Origin: Erpobdella octoculata
Taxonomy: Eukaryota > Annelida > Clitellata > Hirudinida > Erpobdellidae
Direction: 5' to 3'
DNA: 64,000 nt
Assembly (NCBI GenBank): GCA_963978895.1
Contig: OZ022244.1
Coordinates: 31,425,381 to 31,489,380, forward strand
Part shown: one piece after another, positions 10,561 to 25,395 of the stretch
Layout of the letters: every line of letters starts with the position of its first letter
How positions within the stretch are numbered: position 1 is the first letter of the stretch
Translations under genes and position numbers: made by a program
Notes under the pieces: model-generated
What the model was told of the DNA's origin: nothing
Seen by the model: only the letters and a program-made list of their open reading frames with translations
Database searches by the model: none

Positions 10561-11470
10561 TTGGAATTTTTTGTGTTAGCTGCTAATCTATTCGAACTTC
10601 GATGAAATTCACTTTTAAGCACTCGGATAAAAAAGAAAAGAAAATGTTTTTAAACTAATTATTTTATGAAATCATAATTCTTTTTTCTTGTAATTTTTAA
10701 TCGATTAAAATTAACATCTAATTAGATAATAACTAAAGAGAATGTTTTGAAGAAGGATTTTACTATTTTTTGAGCGAAGAGTTTTCAAGATGGCGCTTTT
10801 AAAAATATAATTAAGTCACCACCAACCCTTAAAAAATCAATTCAGCGGTTGCCTGTAATTCTATAAAGAATCAGCTAAGTGGTTTGTTTGCTAGTTTATC
10901 ATTTTCGGGCAGCCCTATAATTTCGTCATCCGACAGGTTTCTTTGATCGTCCAGGGGGCTGCAATTGAACCGGGGTTGTTGTACGGAGGGATCGTTCCGT
11001 TATCGCCCGAATGTAGAGTAGAGGGGGGGAGGGTTGATTTTTGTGGTTGTTGTTGTACTGCAAAATATATAGGGGGGGGGGGTCGAAATATTTTGAGGGA
11101 GACTCTTATTTCGTGACACCGGAACGTTTTGTTCCGCTACTACGACGAGAGTCATCGCTTTATTTCGTTCATCGCTTTCCTGGAAAGGTGTAGCTAATCG
11201 TCGAACGACGGAACTTGCTGGTCACGCCATTGTTGTTGTTGTTGTTGTTGTTTACATTCGTAATTGTCGATAGTTTTCAATCAACCAATCAATCAGTCTG
11301 TTTGTTACCTGATCAATCTGCCAATGAGGTGTACAGGTGAGAGTAGGTTATTTCATCAAATGAATCGATTTCTGCATAAATCATCTCATAAATCACCCGC
11401 CATTGGAAATCCGAAGCGTTGAGTTTCTTTCTTTTTATTTTATTTTCCCACCATTTTTTCTCTCTCCCAC
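10561..11470. other. Non-coding spacer
   Basis: AT-rich DNA with G runs near 11028 and 11071 and (TTG)n at 11230-11250. No gene recognised. Confidence 0.4.
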
Positions 11471-11492
11471 TTATGCTTCCGAATTGCTTTGG

Positions 11493-11526
11493 AAGAAGAA
11501 GAAGAAAAAGAAGAAGAAGAAGAAAG
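11493..11526. repeat. (GAA)n microsatellite
   Basis: Short GAA purine tract. A degenerate aaagc repeat follows at 11730-11800. Confidence 0.8.
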
Positions 11527-11904
11527 GGGTTTTCTTACTCGATGCGATAACGCTGTGAAGCAGAAATGAAGCAGAAAAATGATCTTCTCCCTGCCAGTGC
11601 CGGAGAGAGAGAGAGAGACAGGAAATGGCGTTATTAAATTCACAGTCGAAGCTTAATTCATTCTCTCCAAGCGTCATGCCGGCGTTTTCAGATGTTTTTT
11701 TCTGAAACAGCAAAAATTCCGCCGCGGAAAAAGCAAAGCAAAGCCAAATAAAGCTGAACGAAGCCGATCAAAGCAAAACAAAGCTAAGAGAAGAAAAGCT
11801 AAATCAAGGATGATGAAGACAATCATACCTAGATATATATTATTATTATATATACAGAGCACCTTCCTAGCCTGTATGTCTAATAATGGTATCATGTCAG
11901 TTCA

Positions 11905-12022
11905 AAGGTCGCCGAACTTTCGTTTCACTCCGACAGATCTGGACGTGGAGATTTGAACCTTGCCGACTCGTCAGAGGGCTTCCAAGGCGGAAAGTCTACT
12001 CGCTACGCCATTTCGGCATAAA
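11905..12022 (-). repeat. tRNA-derived SINE fragment
   Basis: Minus strand: tggcgtagcgagtagac (A-box-like) and ggttcaaatctcc (B-box-like) at tRNA-like spacing. Confidence 0.5.
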
Positions 12023-12159
12023 GTAAGTACCAGGCTGATAGCCAGTGACAGCAGTAGCAGTAACTCTTTCAAACTTGCCCTAGCTACTGAGACTAGGACA
12101 ACGTTTTAAGCTTCTAAAAAAAATTTGTGTTTAATGAATGTATATAACAGGAACTTTTT

Positions 12160-12440
12160 TTAAAATAATAGTTTATAGTCCTCTACACCAGGTGTTTTAA
12201 AAATGAAATGGCTGTATGGAGGAAGCACCTAAGTACTTCCTGTCGGGGATTATAATTTGGTCCTTTTAACTTTTTGTTTTATATAATAGTTTATAGTCCT
12301 TTACACCAAGTGCTTTAAGACTGAAATAGCTGTAAGTAGGAAGAACATAAGTACTTCCTGTCGTGGATCAGAATTTGGTCCTTTTAATGTTCCCCTCCTC
12401 CTTTCTCCAGGCTTGGGACTGTCTTGCAAAAGCATGGTGG
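12160..12440 (+). repeat. Dispersed about 170-bp element, copies B1 and B2 in tandem
   Basis: B1 (12160-12275) lacks the tail; B2 (12282-12440) is nearly complete and ends with the cttgcaaaagca hairpin. Same family as copy A at 10003. Confidence 0.75.
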
Positions 12441-12755
12441 AGTTTTAGATGAACTTGTTCTAATAGAACAATTTATAGAAGTTCTTCATTTACGCTGACC
12501 AGTGGTAGGGCACGACCACATGCAGTACAGCCGTGATGCCGATGAAACGCCGTTGTCATCTGCCATTTTTCTATCTAGACGCGCCGGTGGAATCAGAAAG
12601 AAAGAAAAAACAACAACAGACATAAGGAGGTTTGCTGCCAAGAATCTCGCGCCATCGAGAGCAGAACTGTAAAAAAAATTGGGTTGTACTTGACTTGAAT
12701 CAATGAAAACACGCAACGGAACTTCACACGGACGTCTACATCTGAGCGCGCACGT

Positions 12756-12777
12756 GTATATATATATATATATATTT

Positions 12778-12819
<42 letters not shown>
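12756..12819. repeat. (TA)n microsatellite
   Basis: TA repeat broken by one T run. Confidence 0.9.
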
Positions 12820-12820
<1 letters not shown>

Positions 12821-13117
12821 ATATACACACATCTACACGTACACAAAAGCTCACACACACACAAATATACACCAGATGTGCACTCAAGAAAGGCATAAAA
12901 TAACTAATTGCCGATCGAATATCGTTGCACCCATTAACGGGGAGGGTGGGATGAGGGAGGGAAAGGGGAAGGGAGAGAGGGAGGAAGGGGGATAGGGGGT
13001 AGGGGGGTAGTCTGACTGGCGAACCTCATGCCGTCAGGACGTCCATTAACTTTTGATCCTTTGCACTGCTCTGATGAAATTACGTTTTAAGTCCTAGTTG
13101 GCCTGGTGGGATTGTCC

Positions 13118-13123
13118 TTAAAT

Positions 13124-13155
<32 letters not shown>

Positions 13156-13206
13156 GTGATGATGATGACGACGACGACGATGATGACGATGATAATGATG
13201 ATGATA
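13118..13206. repeat. (GAC/GAT)n array
   Basis: Trinucleotide array. A (TA)n tract follows at 13339-13392 and another (GAT)n at 13480-13549. Confidence 0.9.
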
Positions 13207-13339
13207 CGACGATGTCGCTATCGTGTGTGTTGTCGGAAGTTGTCTAAATAACAGCAGCGATGGCAACGAATTCTTGGCATAACATCGGGCAACATCTTCC
13301 TCTTTCCTAATGATTTATTTAGCGCCGTCTTTTATTAAA

Positions 13340-13394
<55 letters not shown>

Positions 13395-13727
13395 GAGACA
13401 GGAAGGCTTTACTTGTTGTCTTGATTAGTTAGACGAGTTGCACTTTGTAGAGGTGTGATGATGTGTGCGTGTGTGTTCTACTGATGATGATGATGATGCT
13501 GCTGCTGATGATGATAATGATGGTGATGATGATGATGATGATGATGATGTATGCATGAAAAAAAACGTGTGTGTTTTTGTTTATATGGTCACGTGGCAAA
13601 CAAGGTGTTTGAATGGTCTTAACGAGCACATTTTAAATTATATATCCTATTTCTTATAAATAAAGTATGTTTTATTTTAAAAAAAGATACGTAGAATTTC
13701 CGTAAAAAAATTAATAACTTAACAACT

Positions 13728-15709
<1,982 letters not shown>

Positions 15710-16003
15710 CTATCAATAAAGTCAATATAGTGACAAGGCCACCAAGTCTACATGCCAACAGCAACAAAGCGAGAATATAAATTTTTTATTTATAGAACAG
15801 GAAATTATGATGAGTAAACATGAAGAATCAGGTATCGTCATCATGACTGCGTTCAGCATCGCAGACGGTGAAGAAAGAAAGGAATCTTTTTATTATTTTT
15901 TTTTTTTCAAAAATGCATCAACAACGTTTTAATAGCGCAATTCGAGATTCAGCGCATTCCGGATTCGCGTAGTAGAAATCGGGTCCGGTTGTTTATACGG
16001 ATT

Positions 16004-16050
16004 GGGGGTCAACAGAGGGGTCATGGTGCTTGACCCCTCTGTTGACCCCC
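16004..16050. other. Perfect 20-bp inverted repeat with 7-nt loop
   Basis: Left arm 16004-16023 and right arm 16031-16050 are exact reverse complements, so a 20-bp GC-rich stem closes over tggtgct. No U-run or poly-A follows; a C run follows instead. Confidence 0.9.
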
Positions 16051-16119
16051 CCCCCCCCGTCTACGACCCGTCATTCCTGGCGATACCGACCGCGTTTGAA
16101 CTTGCGACGATTGACCGCT

Positions 16120-16397
<278 letters not shown>

Positions 16398-16544
16398 CAG
16401 CAGCAATGGCAGGATTGGACCTCATATGTCGTAAACATGGCCTCTCTTGGTAATTGCTTTCAATGCGTAGATAGTAGATAGATACATCTCATGGGCTTCC
16501 AGTTTTCCACCACGATCAAATAACGCAAATATAAATGTCTCAAC

Positions 16545-16625
16545 TTCAGACTCGAACCCACGACTGTCGGATCGGCAACATCGCCTCGCATCATGCCAAC
16601 TACCTTACCATTTTGAAGTTGAGAC
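16545..16625 (-). repeat. tRNA-derived SINE fragment
   Basis: Minus strand: ggtaaggtagttggcatga (A-box-like) and gtgggttcgagtctg (B-box-like), spaced as in a tRNA. Confidence 0.5.
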
Positions 16626-17260
16626 ATTTACATTTGCGTTATTTCCTGGTGGATTTATAAGCCGTCATCCGTTCATCGTGTTGTCGCAACAGGTTTCTTG
16701 TGTTCGTCATAATTACGCAAGAAGAATTTTTTCTGTTACAGCTCCGATCACCCGGAATGACCTACCCTCTCCCACCAGGATATCAGAAACTATTGACTTT
16801 CAGTTCAGTTCCAATTAAATTTTTAAGTTACTTATCTCTTGCATTTTTCTTCACCTACTGTTGTACATTTTTTGCACTGCCTTTTTCAAAAAAAAAAAAA
16901 TATATATATATAACAAGTAAAGGAAAAAACGAGCTTTTCAACACAAACTTTTATTTAAAATACACTCGATTGATAATTACGAAGGTTTTCCAAAGTTTTT
17001 TTTCTTTCTACAAACTTGTATTTAGGTTACAATCTCTGTTTGTGTGTGTGTGTGGGTGTCTTTCTCTGTACGCAAATCTTGCAAGTAAAATTTAACCAGC
17101 TTTTTGACTAGCTAGGAAGCTGAAACTTTCAGCATAGCTTTATATTGGACAAGCGGGGTACCCGGCGTTGCTTAGGGTTTTTAGAGTTTTTTCTAATGTT
17201 TGCAAACATTCAAGCAAGCAGGCAGGCAAGACCGGCGGTGAAGTTAATATAAGGGATTTA

Positions 17261-17350
17261 AAAAGGAGAGAAAGAAAGACAGAAAAAAAAGAAAGAGAGA
17301 AAGAAAGAGAGAGGGAGAGAGAGCGAACGAAAGAGAGACAGAGAGAGAAT
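17261..17350. repeat. (GA)n purine tract
   Basis: GAAA/GAGA units. Confidence 0.85.
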
Positions 17351-17760
17351 GATAGGACCATGAAACGTTTAAACTGCAATAAGAATGGTACTTCCACTTT
17401 ACCATCGTGTACCACCGTGTACCAGGTATGTATACCGCTTCTCTCTGCTCCGCATTTAATCGTAGACGGACGCATGGAAATATCGTCAAGTCCGTCTGCT
17501 TGTAACTTTTCCTATCGTTGGATGTGCTTGTGCTTGCTGTCAGCTTCCATCTCCGCCCAAGGACGTTTAACTAGTAAAAATATAATAAAAAAAAAACTTT
17601 TGTTTTTAATGCAATAACTGTTTTGTATGGCCATTTTCCTCTGAGGGAAAAATTTCTTGTTTTGAATTGTATTTGAGATGGCAATATCCCTCCTGTTATT
17701 GACAATGCTTTGACAACTTTTTTCCCTTTTACAAACTTTTATTTAGGTTACAATCTCTGT

Positions 17761-17761
17761 T

Positions 17762-17810
<49 letters not shown>

Positions 17811-17811
17811 C
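17761..17811. repeat. (GT)n microsatellite
   Basis: Pure GT within copy 2 of the repeated block; copies 1 and 3 carry shorter GT runs at the same place. Confidence 0.9.
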
Positions 17812-18029
17812 TTTCTCAGTACGCAAATTTTGCAAGTAAAATTTAACCAGCTTTTTGACTAGCTAGGAAGCTGAAACTTTCAGCATAGCTTTATATTGGA
17901 TGACAATACATAATTCAATTAAAAAAACTTAATTTGAACATCTTTCGTATTTCTAAATCGAGTGCATTTGAAATTAAAGTTTGTGTTGAAAAACTTGTTT
18001 TTTCTTTACTTGTTCTCTTTTTTCTTTTC

Positions 18030-18057
18030 ATGTTCTCTCTTTCTCTTTCTTTCTTTC

Positions 18058-18110
<53 letters not shown>

Positions 18111-18540
18111 TTCTCTCTTTCTCTCTACCTCTACCTCTTCCTTTCTCTTTCTCTTCCTCTTCTCCTCTTCCTCACTAACCTTTTCTCTCTTTTTCAACGT
18201 AAAAATGTTGAGAAAATTTCAATTTCGTGCCTTTTTGTGCGCTTCTTCTCTTTTTTCGTTTTCCTACTAATTCATTTCTTCTCTTCATCTGCTCCGTTTT
18301 GCGAATTTGAAATCTTTTCTTTTCATAGAAAAGTAAACATCTGAATGAAAGGTAGCAAATATAGAAGAGAGATAGAGCGAGAGAGAGAAAGAGAGAGGAT
18401 AGAGAGAGGGGGTAGAGAGAGAGGGGATGGAGATAGAGAATCTCTATTAGAGATAGAGAGAAATGAAAAGAGAGAGAGAGAGAGAGAACGAATGAAAGAA
18501 AGAAGGAGAAAGAGTGAGATAGGAAAGAAGAAAAAAAAAG
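18030..18540. repeat. CT tract then GA tract
   Basis: Pyrimidine tract 18030-18180 and purine tract 18355-18535. Together they could pair as an imperfect inverted repeat. Confidence 0.85.
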
Positions 18541-18739
18541 CAATATATAAAATGTCAGTCTTGTTTTAATGACTGTTAATATTTGTTTGCATGCTTGTTC
18601 GCTCGGTTCGTGACGATGTTCGTTTGTTCGTCTGTTTGTTTGTCTGTTTGCTTTTTTTCACCTCCTGGTTTGATGTTCGTTATCGGAGACAAACACGAAA
18701 ATGATTTTGTTTTTCCTCTTCCTGGTTGTTTTTCCCCTC

Positions 18740-18939
18740 TCTCTACACTCTTTTCCTTCTCTCTCTCTTCCATGTCACGATCTATCTCACCACATTTCTC
18801 TCTATCACGTTCACTTTTTTTTCTATATTGCTCTTTTTCATATTCTTTTTATTCTTTATTTCTCTCTCTCTCCTTCTCTGTATCTCTTTTGGGTCATATC
18901 TCCTTTTTTTTCTCTCTCTCTCTCTTTCTCTCCCACACA

Positions 18940-19031
<92 letters not shown>

Positions 19032-19380
19032 GTACATTTGTGTTTTTTATCTCTTTCCCTTTCTTCATCTTTCTCTTCTCTCACCGACCACGTGATCTCC
19101 TTCCTATCTCTCTTTTTCATCACTCCTCTTTCCACTCCCGCACTTTCTTACTAATTTTTTTTTTCTGTGTAGTTTGCTTAAGAAGAATTTTTTTAAATAA
19201 TTGATGTAGGACTTTTTCATTCTTATATAACTTGTTTTCTTCTACTTATCTCTTTCCCTATCTCTCTCTCTTTTTCACCCTTTTTCTCTCTTTCTATCTC
19301 TCTCCTTCTATATCTCTCTTTTTCCCTCTCTCCCTTTCTCTCTCTCTCTTTCTGACTAACTTTCCATCCTATATTCCTTC
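18740..19380. repeat. Long polypyrimidine region with (CT)n core
   Basis: Pure CT at about 18940-19032 inside several hundred bases of C/T-rich sequence. Leu/Ser and Arg/Glu frames are artefacts. Confidence 0.9.
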
Positions 19381-19529
19381 TCTAACCCCCAAACAATAAC
19401 TGCACAAATAATTGTACAGCCTCATCCTCTTGATAGTAAAAGTTAACTCTCCAGTCGTAGTAAAAATGCTTCAATTTTTTATTACTCGACTAAACGTTAT
19501 TTACGCAGAATCTCACGGAGGCTCACATG

Positions 19530-19530
19530 G

Positions 19531-19599
<69 letters not shown>

Positions 19600-19707
19600 G
19601 CCTCTCTCTCTCTGTCTTTGTCTCTGTCTCTCTATGTTTCTCTCTCTCTGTATCTCTGTGTTTTTTTTATCTTTCTCCATGTCTTCATATCCTCTCCTCT
19701 TCTCTCT

Positions 19708-19777
<70 letters not shown>

Positions 19778-19875
19778 CTCTTTCTATCTTTCCTCTCTCT
19801 CTCTTTCTTTCTGTCTCTGTTTGTCTCTCTGTCTCTGTGTCTCGTTGTCTGTCCGCCGTTGTCTGTCTGCCTGTC
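19530..19875. repeat. (CT)n and TCTG-rich array
   Basis: CT runs at 19531-19596 and 19706-19775, then gtctctgt-type units. Confidence 0.9.
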
Positions 19876-20502
19876 TCCGGCATATTGGTAGCAATTAACA
19901 TTCCGAAATTCCCATATCGCTGGCAAGTTTTGGTTCGAGTTTAAAGTTCAGCTGAGTAATTTCGGTGTAATTATTGAAAAAAATCTCTTGTTTGTGATTT
20001 GATATTTATATAGATGTGCAAAGGTGTGTAGAGGTGAGTGCAGGTGTGTGTCTGTGTGTGTGTGCGTTCAACGCTTTTAGTTTATCAGATATGATATCGT
20101 AGAGAACAAGAGAAAAACACCGAAAAAGAGTGAGAAAAAGATAGGTTACAATCTCTGTTTGTGTTTGTGTGTGTGTGTATGTGCGTGTGTGTGTGTGTGT
20201 GTGTCTTTCTCTGTACACAAATCTTGCAAGTAAAATTTAACCATCTTTTTGACTACCTAGGAAGCTGAAACTTTTAGCATAGCTTTATATTGGATGACAA
20301 TACATAATTCAATTAAAAAAACTTAATTTGAACATCTTTCGTATTTCTAAATCGAGTGCATTTGAAATAAAAGTTTGTGTTGAAAACTGAAAACTCGTTA
20401 TTTCCTTTACTTGTTTAATACTGCAGGAGTGTGTGAATGTGGTCAAATTTAGTTCAAATCATTTAAGATTTGATTAACTTTCTATCTGCCTCTTGTTTTC
20501 CA

Positions 20503-20898
<396 letters not shown>

Positions 20899-21031
20899 TA
20901 AAACGAAAACGATTTGAGATTTACTGCTCTTTCGTTATCGTCGTCGTCATCATCATTATCATCACTTAAACTACATCTCGATAACCATCCTTCTAACGAG
21001 ACTAGATCAATCACGAAGATGGGATAATTGT

Positions 21032-21156
21032 CATCATCAAAAAATCATCATCATCATCGTCGTCTTCATCATCATCATCATCATCATCACCACCACCACC
21101 ACCACCACCATCACCACCACCATCATCATCATCATCATCATCATCATCACCATCAC

Positions 21157-21215
<59 letters not shown>

Positions 21216-21230
21216 ACATCATCATCAACA
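21032..21230. repeat. (ATC)n / (ACC)n array
   Basis: About 200 bp of ATC with an ACC-rich middle. The poly-His frame is an artefact. Confidence 0.93.
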
Positions 21231-21239
21231 CGTCATTAA

Positions 21240-21700
21240 TTAAAACACATCTTGATTATGACCCCCTCTAACAAGGCGACAATGATTTATCGACACTCGA
21301 CAACACCGACGTTTTTTTCTCCTTCTCAGAAGATGATTATATTATTTATAACTTTTCGCTTCGCTTTAATTTTTTTTAATTTAATTTATTAAATTTCATT
21401 ACCATTAAATCGTTTAAAAAAATAATTCAATTTCTTATTTCGAAATCCTTGCCCTTTGATATGTACATTTTTCAAGGGGCGGACCGCCCCGAGTGGGTAC
21501 TATTTTTTGGATGGTGCTCATTTTCTGTGCACTGAATTTAAAAAAAAAATCTCTGACATAATTAAATAATGTTGAACTGATCTTCATCTTCGTTGTTGAT
21601 TGTCCCTTCTGCAACTCGATTTTGCATCAACAACTCATTTTTCTTCATTTTTCTAATAACTAAAGCGGCTTCTTAGACAAGAATTTTTCATGTTTTAAAA
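21240..21700. other. AT-rich non-coding spacer
   Basis: No gene or repeat family recognised. Confidence 0.4.
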
Positions 21701-21710
21701 TGAACATTAG

Positions 21711-21840
21711 TACTATTACTAAGACTACGACTACTACTGCTGCTACTGCTACTGTTACTGCTACTACTACTGCCACTACAGCTACAGCTCCTAGTGCTAC
21801 TACTACTACTGCTACTGCTACTGCTGCTACTACCACTACC
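21711..21840. repeat. Degenerate (CTA/CTG)n array
   Basis: Imperfect ACT/GCT trinucleotides. Confidence 0.8.
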
Positions 21841-22123
21841 CAGACACATAATTCTAACATTGGTTGCACTAGGTTCTCAGAAAACGTTTCAACACAGTCA
21901 ATATTTTTTCCGTTTTTTTTTTATTAACACGAATTCAAAAGAAAATTAGAGAATTTGTTATTATTATTTTATATTTAACGTGAATAGGGAAGGGGGAGGA
22001 AGAGGGGGAGGGAGGGGACAACTCAAGGACCGCTTCCCCTCTGCGGCATTGCTTTTGTACAGCAGTCCCGCTACGACAGTTAGGTTAAAACGACTTTAAT
22101 GACATCGAACGTTTTTGTAAGGA

Positions 22124-22179
22124 CAACGACGACGACGACGACGATGATGACGACGACGACGACGACGATGATGATGATA

Positions 22180-22259
<80 letters not shown>

Positions 22260-22425
22260 AAATTGGCCTGAGCGGTACTATAGTAGTAATAAAAATGCTG
22301 TAAAAGCTATTTAACTTTTAAATTATTTTCATATTTCACAGAAAAAGGTCTATGTCAAAGGTCAACAACGTGGAATCGTCATCATCATCATCATCGTCGT
22401 CGTCGTCGTCGTCGTCGTCACCACC
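22124..22425. repeat. (GAC/GAT)n and (ATC/GTC)n arrays
   Basis: GAC then GAT at 22124-22258; ATC/GTC at 22377-22420, on opposite strands about 120 bp apart. Confidence 0.9.
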
Positions 22426-23122
22426 CCATTATTGCTTACCAAATGTTTCATGTTTGAGAAGAAGCATTTTAGCATCTAGTTTGACATCTCCAGGTAGCTC
22501 CGTCACCAACCTTTATTGAATATTTGAATATTTAAATATTTCGAAGAACCAATCACACCTCGCACGCCTCTCTCTTTCCTCTCTCTTCATCTACTTCTCT
22601 CTTTTTTCTTTTCTATCTTTTTTCTTTATTTTTCTCTCTTTCTTTCTCTCTCTTTCTTTCTCTCTTTCTTTTTCTTTCACATCAATCTACCATCCACTCA
22701 TCCACTCTGGAAAATAAAACTATAAATTCGCGAATCGCTCTCCACCAGGCGTTATATTCGAATGGGTATTTTTGATATAGCGATAAGCCCTCCAACGGAC
22801 CGCCAGAAAGAATAGAAAGAGAGAGAGAGACATTTTCGAAGATCTTCAGGTTCACTGGCAATCGTACAGGCAGCGATACAGACAACGATACAGGCAAACG
22901 TACTCTGAACCTGAAAAACCGAGATAAAAACCGACAACGATAAAGAGACGCCGACAAGAAGACACTCAGAAGGACAAGAGCAGATACAATCGAACGCACC
23001 GAAGCATATTGACAGGAATAAATATAAACACAGCGGAAGTAGAGAGTTTAAAGAAAAATACTCTAAAAATACATAAATAAATATAAACAAAAACCGACCG
23101 TAACAGACTCGTAGAGAAACAA

Positions 23123-23341
23123 ATGTTCATCGGCGTAATCATCTTAATAGTTCTCATGGTACTGTGTGCCATCCTCGGTGCCATCTACTCCTACATCTAC
23201 TTCACCCGCATCAACCCGGCCAGGGGTAGGAAGTTCGTCGACATAGGCGGCGGCGGCGGCGGCGGGCATTCGGACGGTGGCGGTGGGGGTGGTGGAGGCG
23301 GCGGGAGTTCGGGCGCGACGCACATGTTTCTCTTCAGGTGA
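23123..23341 (+). CDS. Possible small single-pass membrane protein or first coding exon
   Basis: I do not recognise this protein. The frame starts at an ATG after about 270 bases of A-rich leader-like DNA. The first 28 residues form a strongly hydrophobic segment (MFIGVIILIVLMVLCAILG then AIYSYIYF), followed by the basic stretch RINPARGRK, which would place the tail in the cytosol. Residues about 42-63 are glycine-rich and come from GGC/GGT trinucleotides. The frame ends at TGA at 72 residues, but the stop overlaps a good splice donor (ttcag|gtgaag at 23338). It may therefore be a first coding exon spliced to sequence I could not find. The gene is not certain: no downstream exon, promoter or homologue supports it. 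Confidence 0.4.
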   Translation: MFIGVIILIVLMVLCAILGAIYSYIYFTRINPARGRKFVDIGGGGGGGHSDGGGGGGGGGGSSGATHMFLFR

Positions 23342-23483
23342 AGTCAAGCTTCTCGTAACTGTTCTGTCAAGGGGATGGATGCGGGGGGCGGCTAGGGAGT
23401 GGAATACCGCCCAAAGATAACGCCCCCGGTTCAGCGTTTTTGTCTGTCACAAGGAGCCTTTGTGGGGACTATTTTTTGTCGCC

Positions 23484-24500
23484 ATGCTCGTTTGTCGATT
23501 GGATGCATATTTGCATTGATGTATGCTTTCACCTGTATTTAACTCGGTCTTGCATACCTTCATGCGTATATGTGTATTTATATATGCTCGTTTGTTGATT
23601 GTTGGATGCTTATTTGCATTGGTGTATGCTTTCACCTGTATTTAACTCGGTCTTGCATAACTTCATGCATATATGTATTTATATTTATGCTCGTTTGTTG
23701 ATTGTTTGATGGTTATTTGCATTGGTGTATGCTTTCACCTGCATTGAACTCGGTCTTGATTACCTTCATGCATATATGTGTATTTATTATTTATATATGC
23801 TCGTTTGTTGGTTGGATGCATATTTTGCATTAATGTATGCTTCCACCCGCATTTGACTCGGTCTTGCATACCTTCATGCATATATGTATTTATATTTATG
23901 CTCGTTTGTTGATTGTTTGATGGTTATTTGCATTGGTGTATGCTCTGCCCGGCATATATATATGCTCTTTTGTTAACTGGATACATACTTGAAATTGGTG
24001 TATACTTTTTCATTTTATTATCTTGCATAACCTGCATATCTTCATGCGTTTATGTGTATAAATTCTCGTTTGATGACTGGATGCGTTCTGAACTGAACTT
24101 TGTTTTGCATATCTTTATGCATCTACTCTGGATATATTTGTTGACATTTGCATTGGTGTATTATGCTTTGTCCTGATTTTAACTTTATCTTGCATATCGT
24201 CATGCGTATATGCATATATATTCTAGTTTGTTGATTGGATGTAAGCTTTGTCATGCACTTAACTTCATTTTGCATATCTTTATGCAAATATGCGTATATA
24301 GGCTTTTTTGTTAACTGGATACATATTTGTTCAAACTTTGTTCCGAACTTAACTCTCCTTTGCATATTCTTAAGGGTTTATGCGTATAGTTGCTCGTCTG
24401 TTGATAAGATGCATACTTGCATTGGTGCATGCTCGGCTCTGCACTGCACTGAACTTTGTCTTGCATCCTTTTTGTATGCAAATATGCGTATAAATAATAT
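23484..24500. repeat. Degenerate satellite, unit about 105-130 bp
   Basis: Eight to nine diverged units each contain gctcgtttgttgattggatg, then tttgcattggtgtatgct, then cttgcat and catgcatatatg. Units decay toward the right. The apparent membrane-like frames across it change from unit to unit. Confidence 0.8.
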
Positions 24501-24656
24501 ATACATGCATACAAACCTAAACGCATACAGAAGACATATGCAAATATGCATGCAGGCGTGCATGTATGCATGTTATCAACATAATTTATGCTCGATCCTT
24601 TCATCGACCTATGCTCATCGTTTTTCGGTCTTTTTTCAGATGAAATTACTTTTTTG

Positions 24657-24659
<3 letters not shown>

Positions 24660-24724
<65 letters not shown>

Positions 24725-24745
24725 TCTCTCTCTCTCTCTTTCTTC
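24660..24745. repeat. (CT)n microsatellite
   Basis: Pure CT with one C insertion. Confidence 0.92.
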
Positions 24746-25315
24746 TCCTCACTATCTCTTTCTCTCTGTGTCATTCAGTCTATCTCTCTCTCTCTTATTC
24801 CGGTATTGTTTGTCTTTCTCGCTCTCTTCTTACCATTACGCATTGAGCAGTTCCGCCATTTGATGGCTTAAGAAACGACTTAACTTATCTCCACCTCGGC
24901 ACACTGCGAAATAATATTTCTCTTAAAAAAATCATTTAAAAGAAAGAAAAAAATTAAATAAATAAATAAAACAACAACAAACCGGACCAGACTACGTGCT
25001 ATCAGCTGATTGGATTTGAAAAAAAAAATAATAAAAACGAATAATAGCGTGTCAGCCCCGCCTACGCTCCTTGGCACGTGACTGGTTACTGGCATCCAGG
25101 ATCAGCATCATCGTCGGCAGGAGCGGAACTGTTGGAGAAATCTTCCTCTGGCGATCCGAGAGTACTGCCTTGGCAGAGGTTGGCCGTAGGTCTTTCATCT
25201 TTGATGCCTATTCGGGTTGACCCAGCCCCCCGTGTGTGTGCGGTTCAGGGTCAAGCCCTCACAAGTTCGATCGAGTGTTTAGTTAGGACTACTGCTGGCA
25301 CCGGGTTCTTCTAGC

Positions 25316-25395
25316 TTAGGGGTCTCCAAACTGCGGTCCGCGGGCCTGATGCGGACCGCGAGGCCCTTTCACCCGGCCCCTGGGGACCTTTTATA
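25316..25395. mobile_element. hAT-like terminal sequence, single end
   Basis: aggggtctccaaactgcgg followed by gcggaccgcgaggccc resembles a terminus class common in animal hAT elements. Only one end is visible and no target duplication was found. Confidence 0.4.

Larger units (their letters stand above)
16912..20415. repeat. Repeated block with inverted ends, three partial copies
   Basis: The segment 16912-16970 (aacaagtaaaggaaaaaacg onward) is the inverse of 20351-20415 and of 17958-18014. A second module (aggttacaatctctgtttgt through agctttatattgga) occurs three times in direct orientation: 17023-17150, 17743-17900 and 20143-20295. The two right-hand copies continue with the same 100 bp tail. 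This fits nested or tandemly duplicated copies of one element with inverted termini of about 60 bp. No transposase frame was found; (GA/CT)n tracts fill the spaces. Confidence 0.7.

Noticed and set aside
24235..24846. 203-codon Cys/Tyr-rich plus frame
   Set aside because: It runs through decayed satellite units and ends in a CT microsatellite.
25078..25314. 78-codon plus frame
   Set aside because: No start context, domain or splice support; it lies next to transposon-end sequence.
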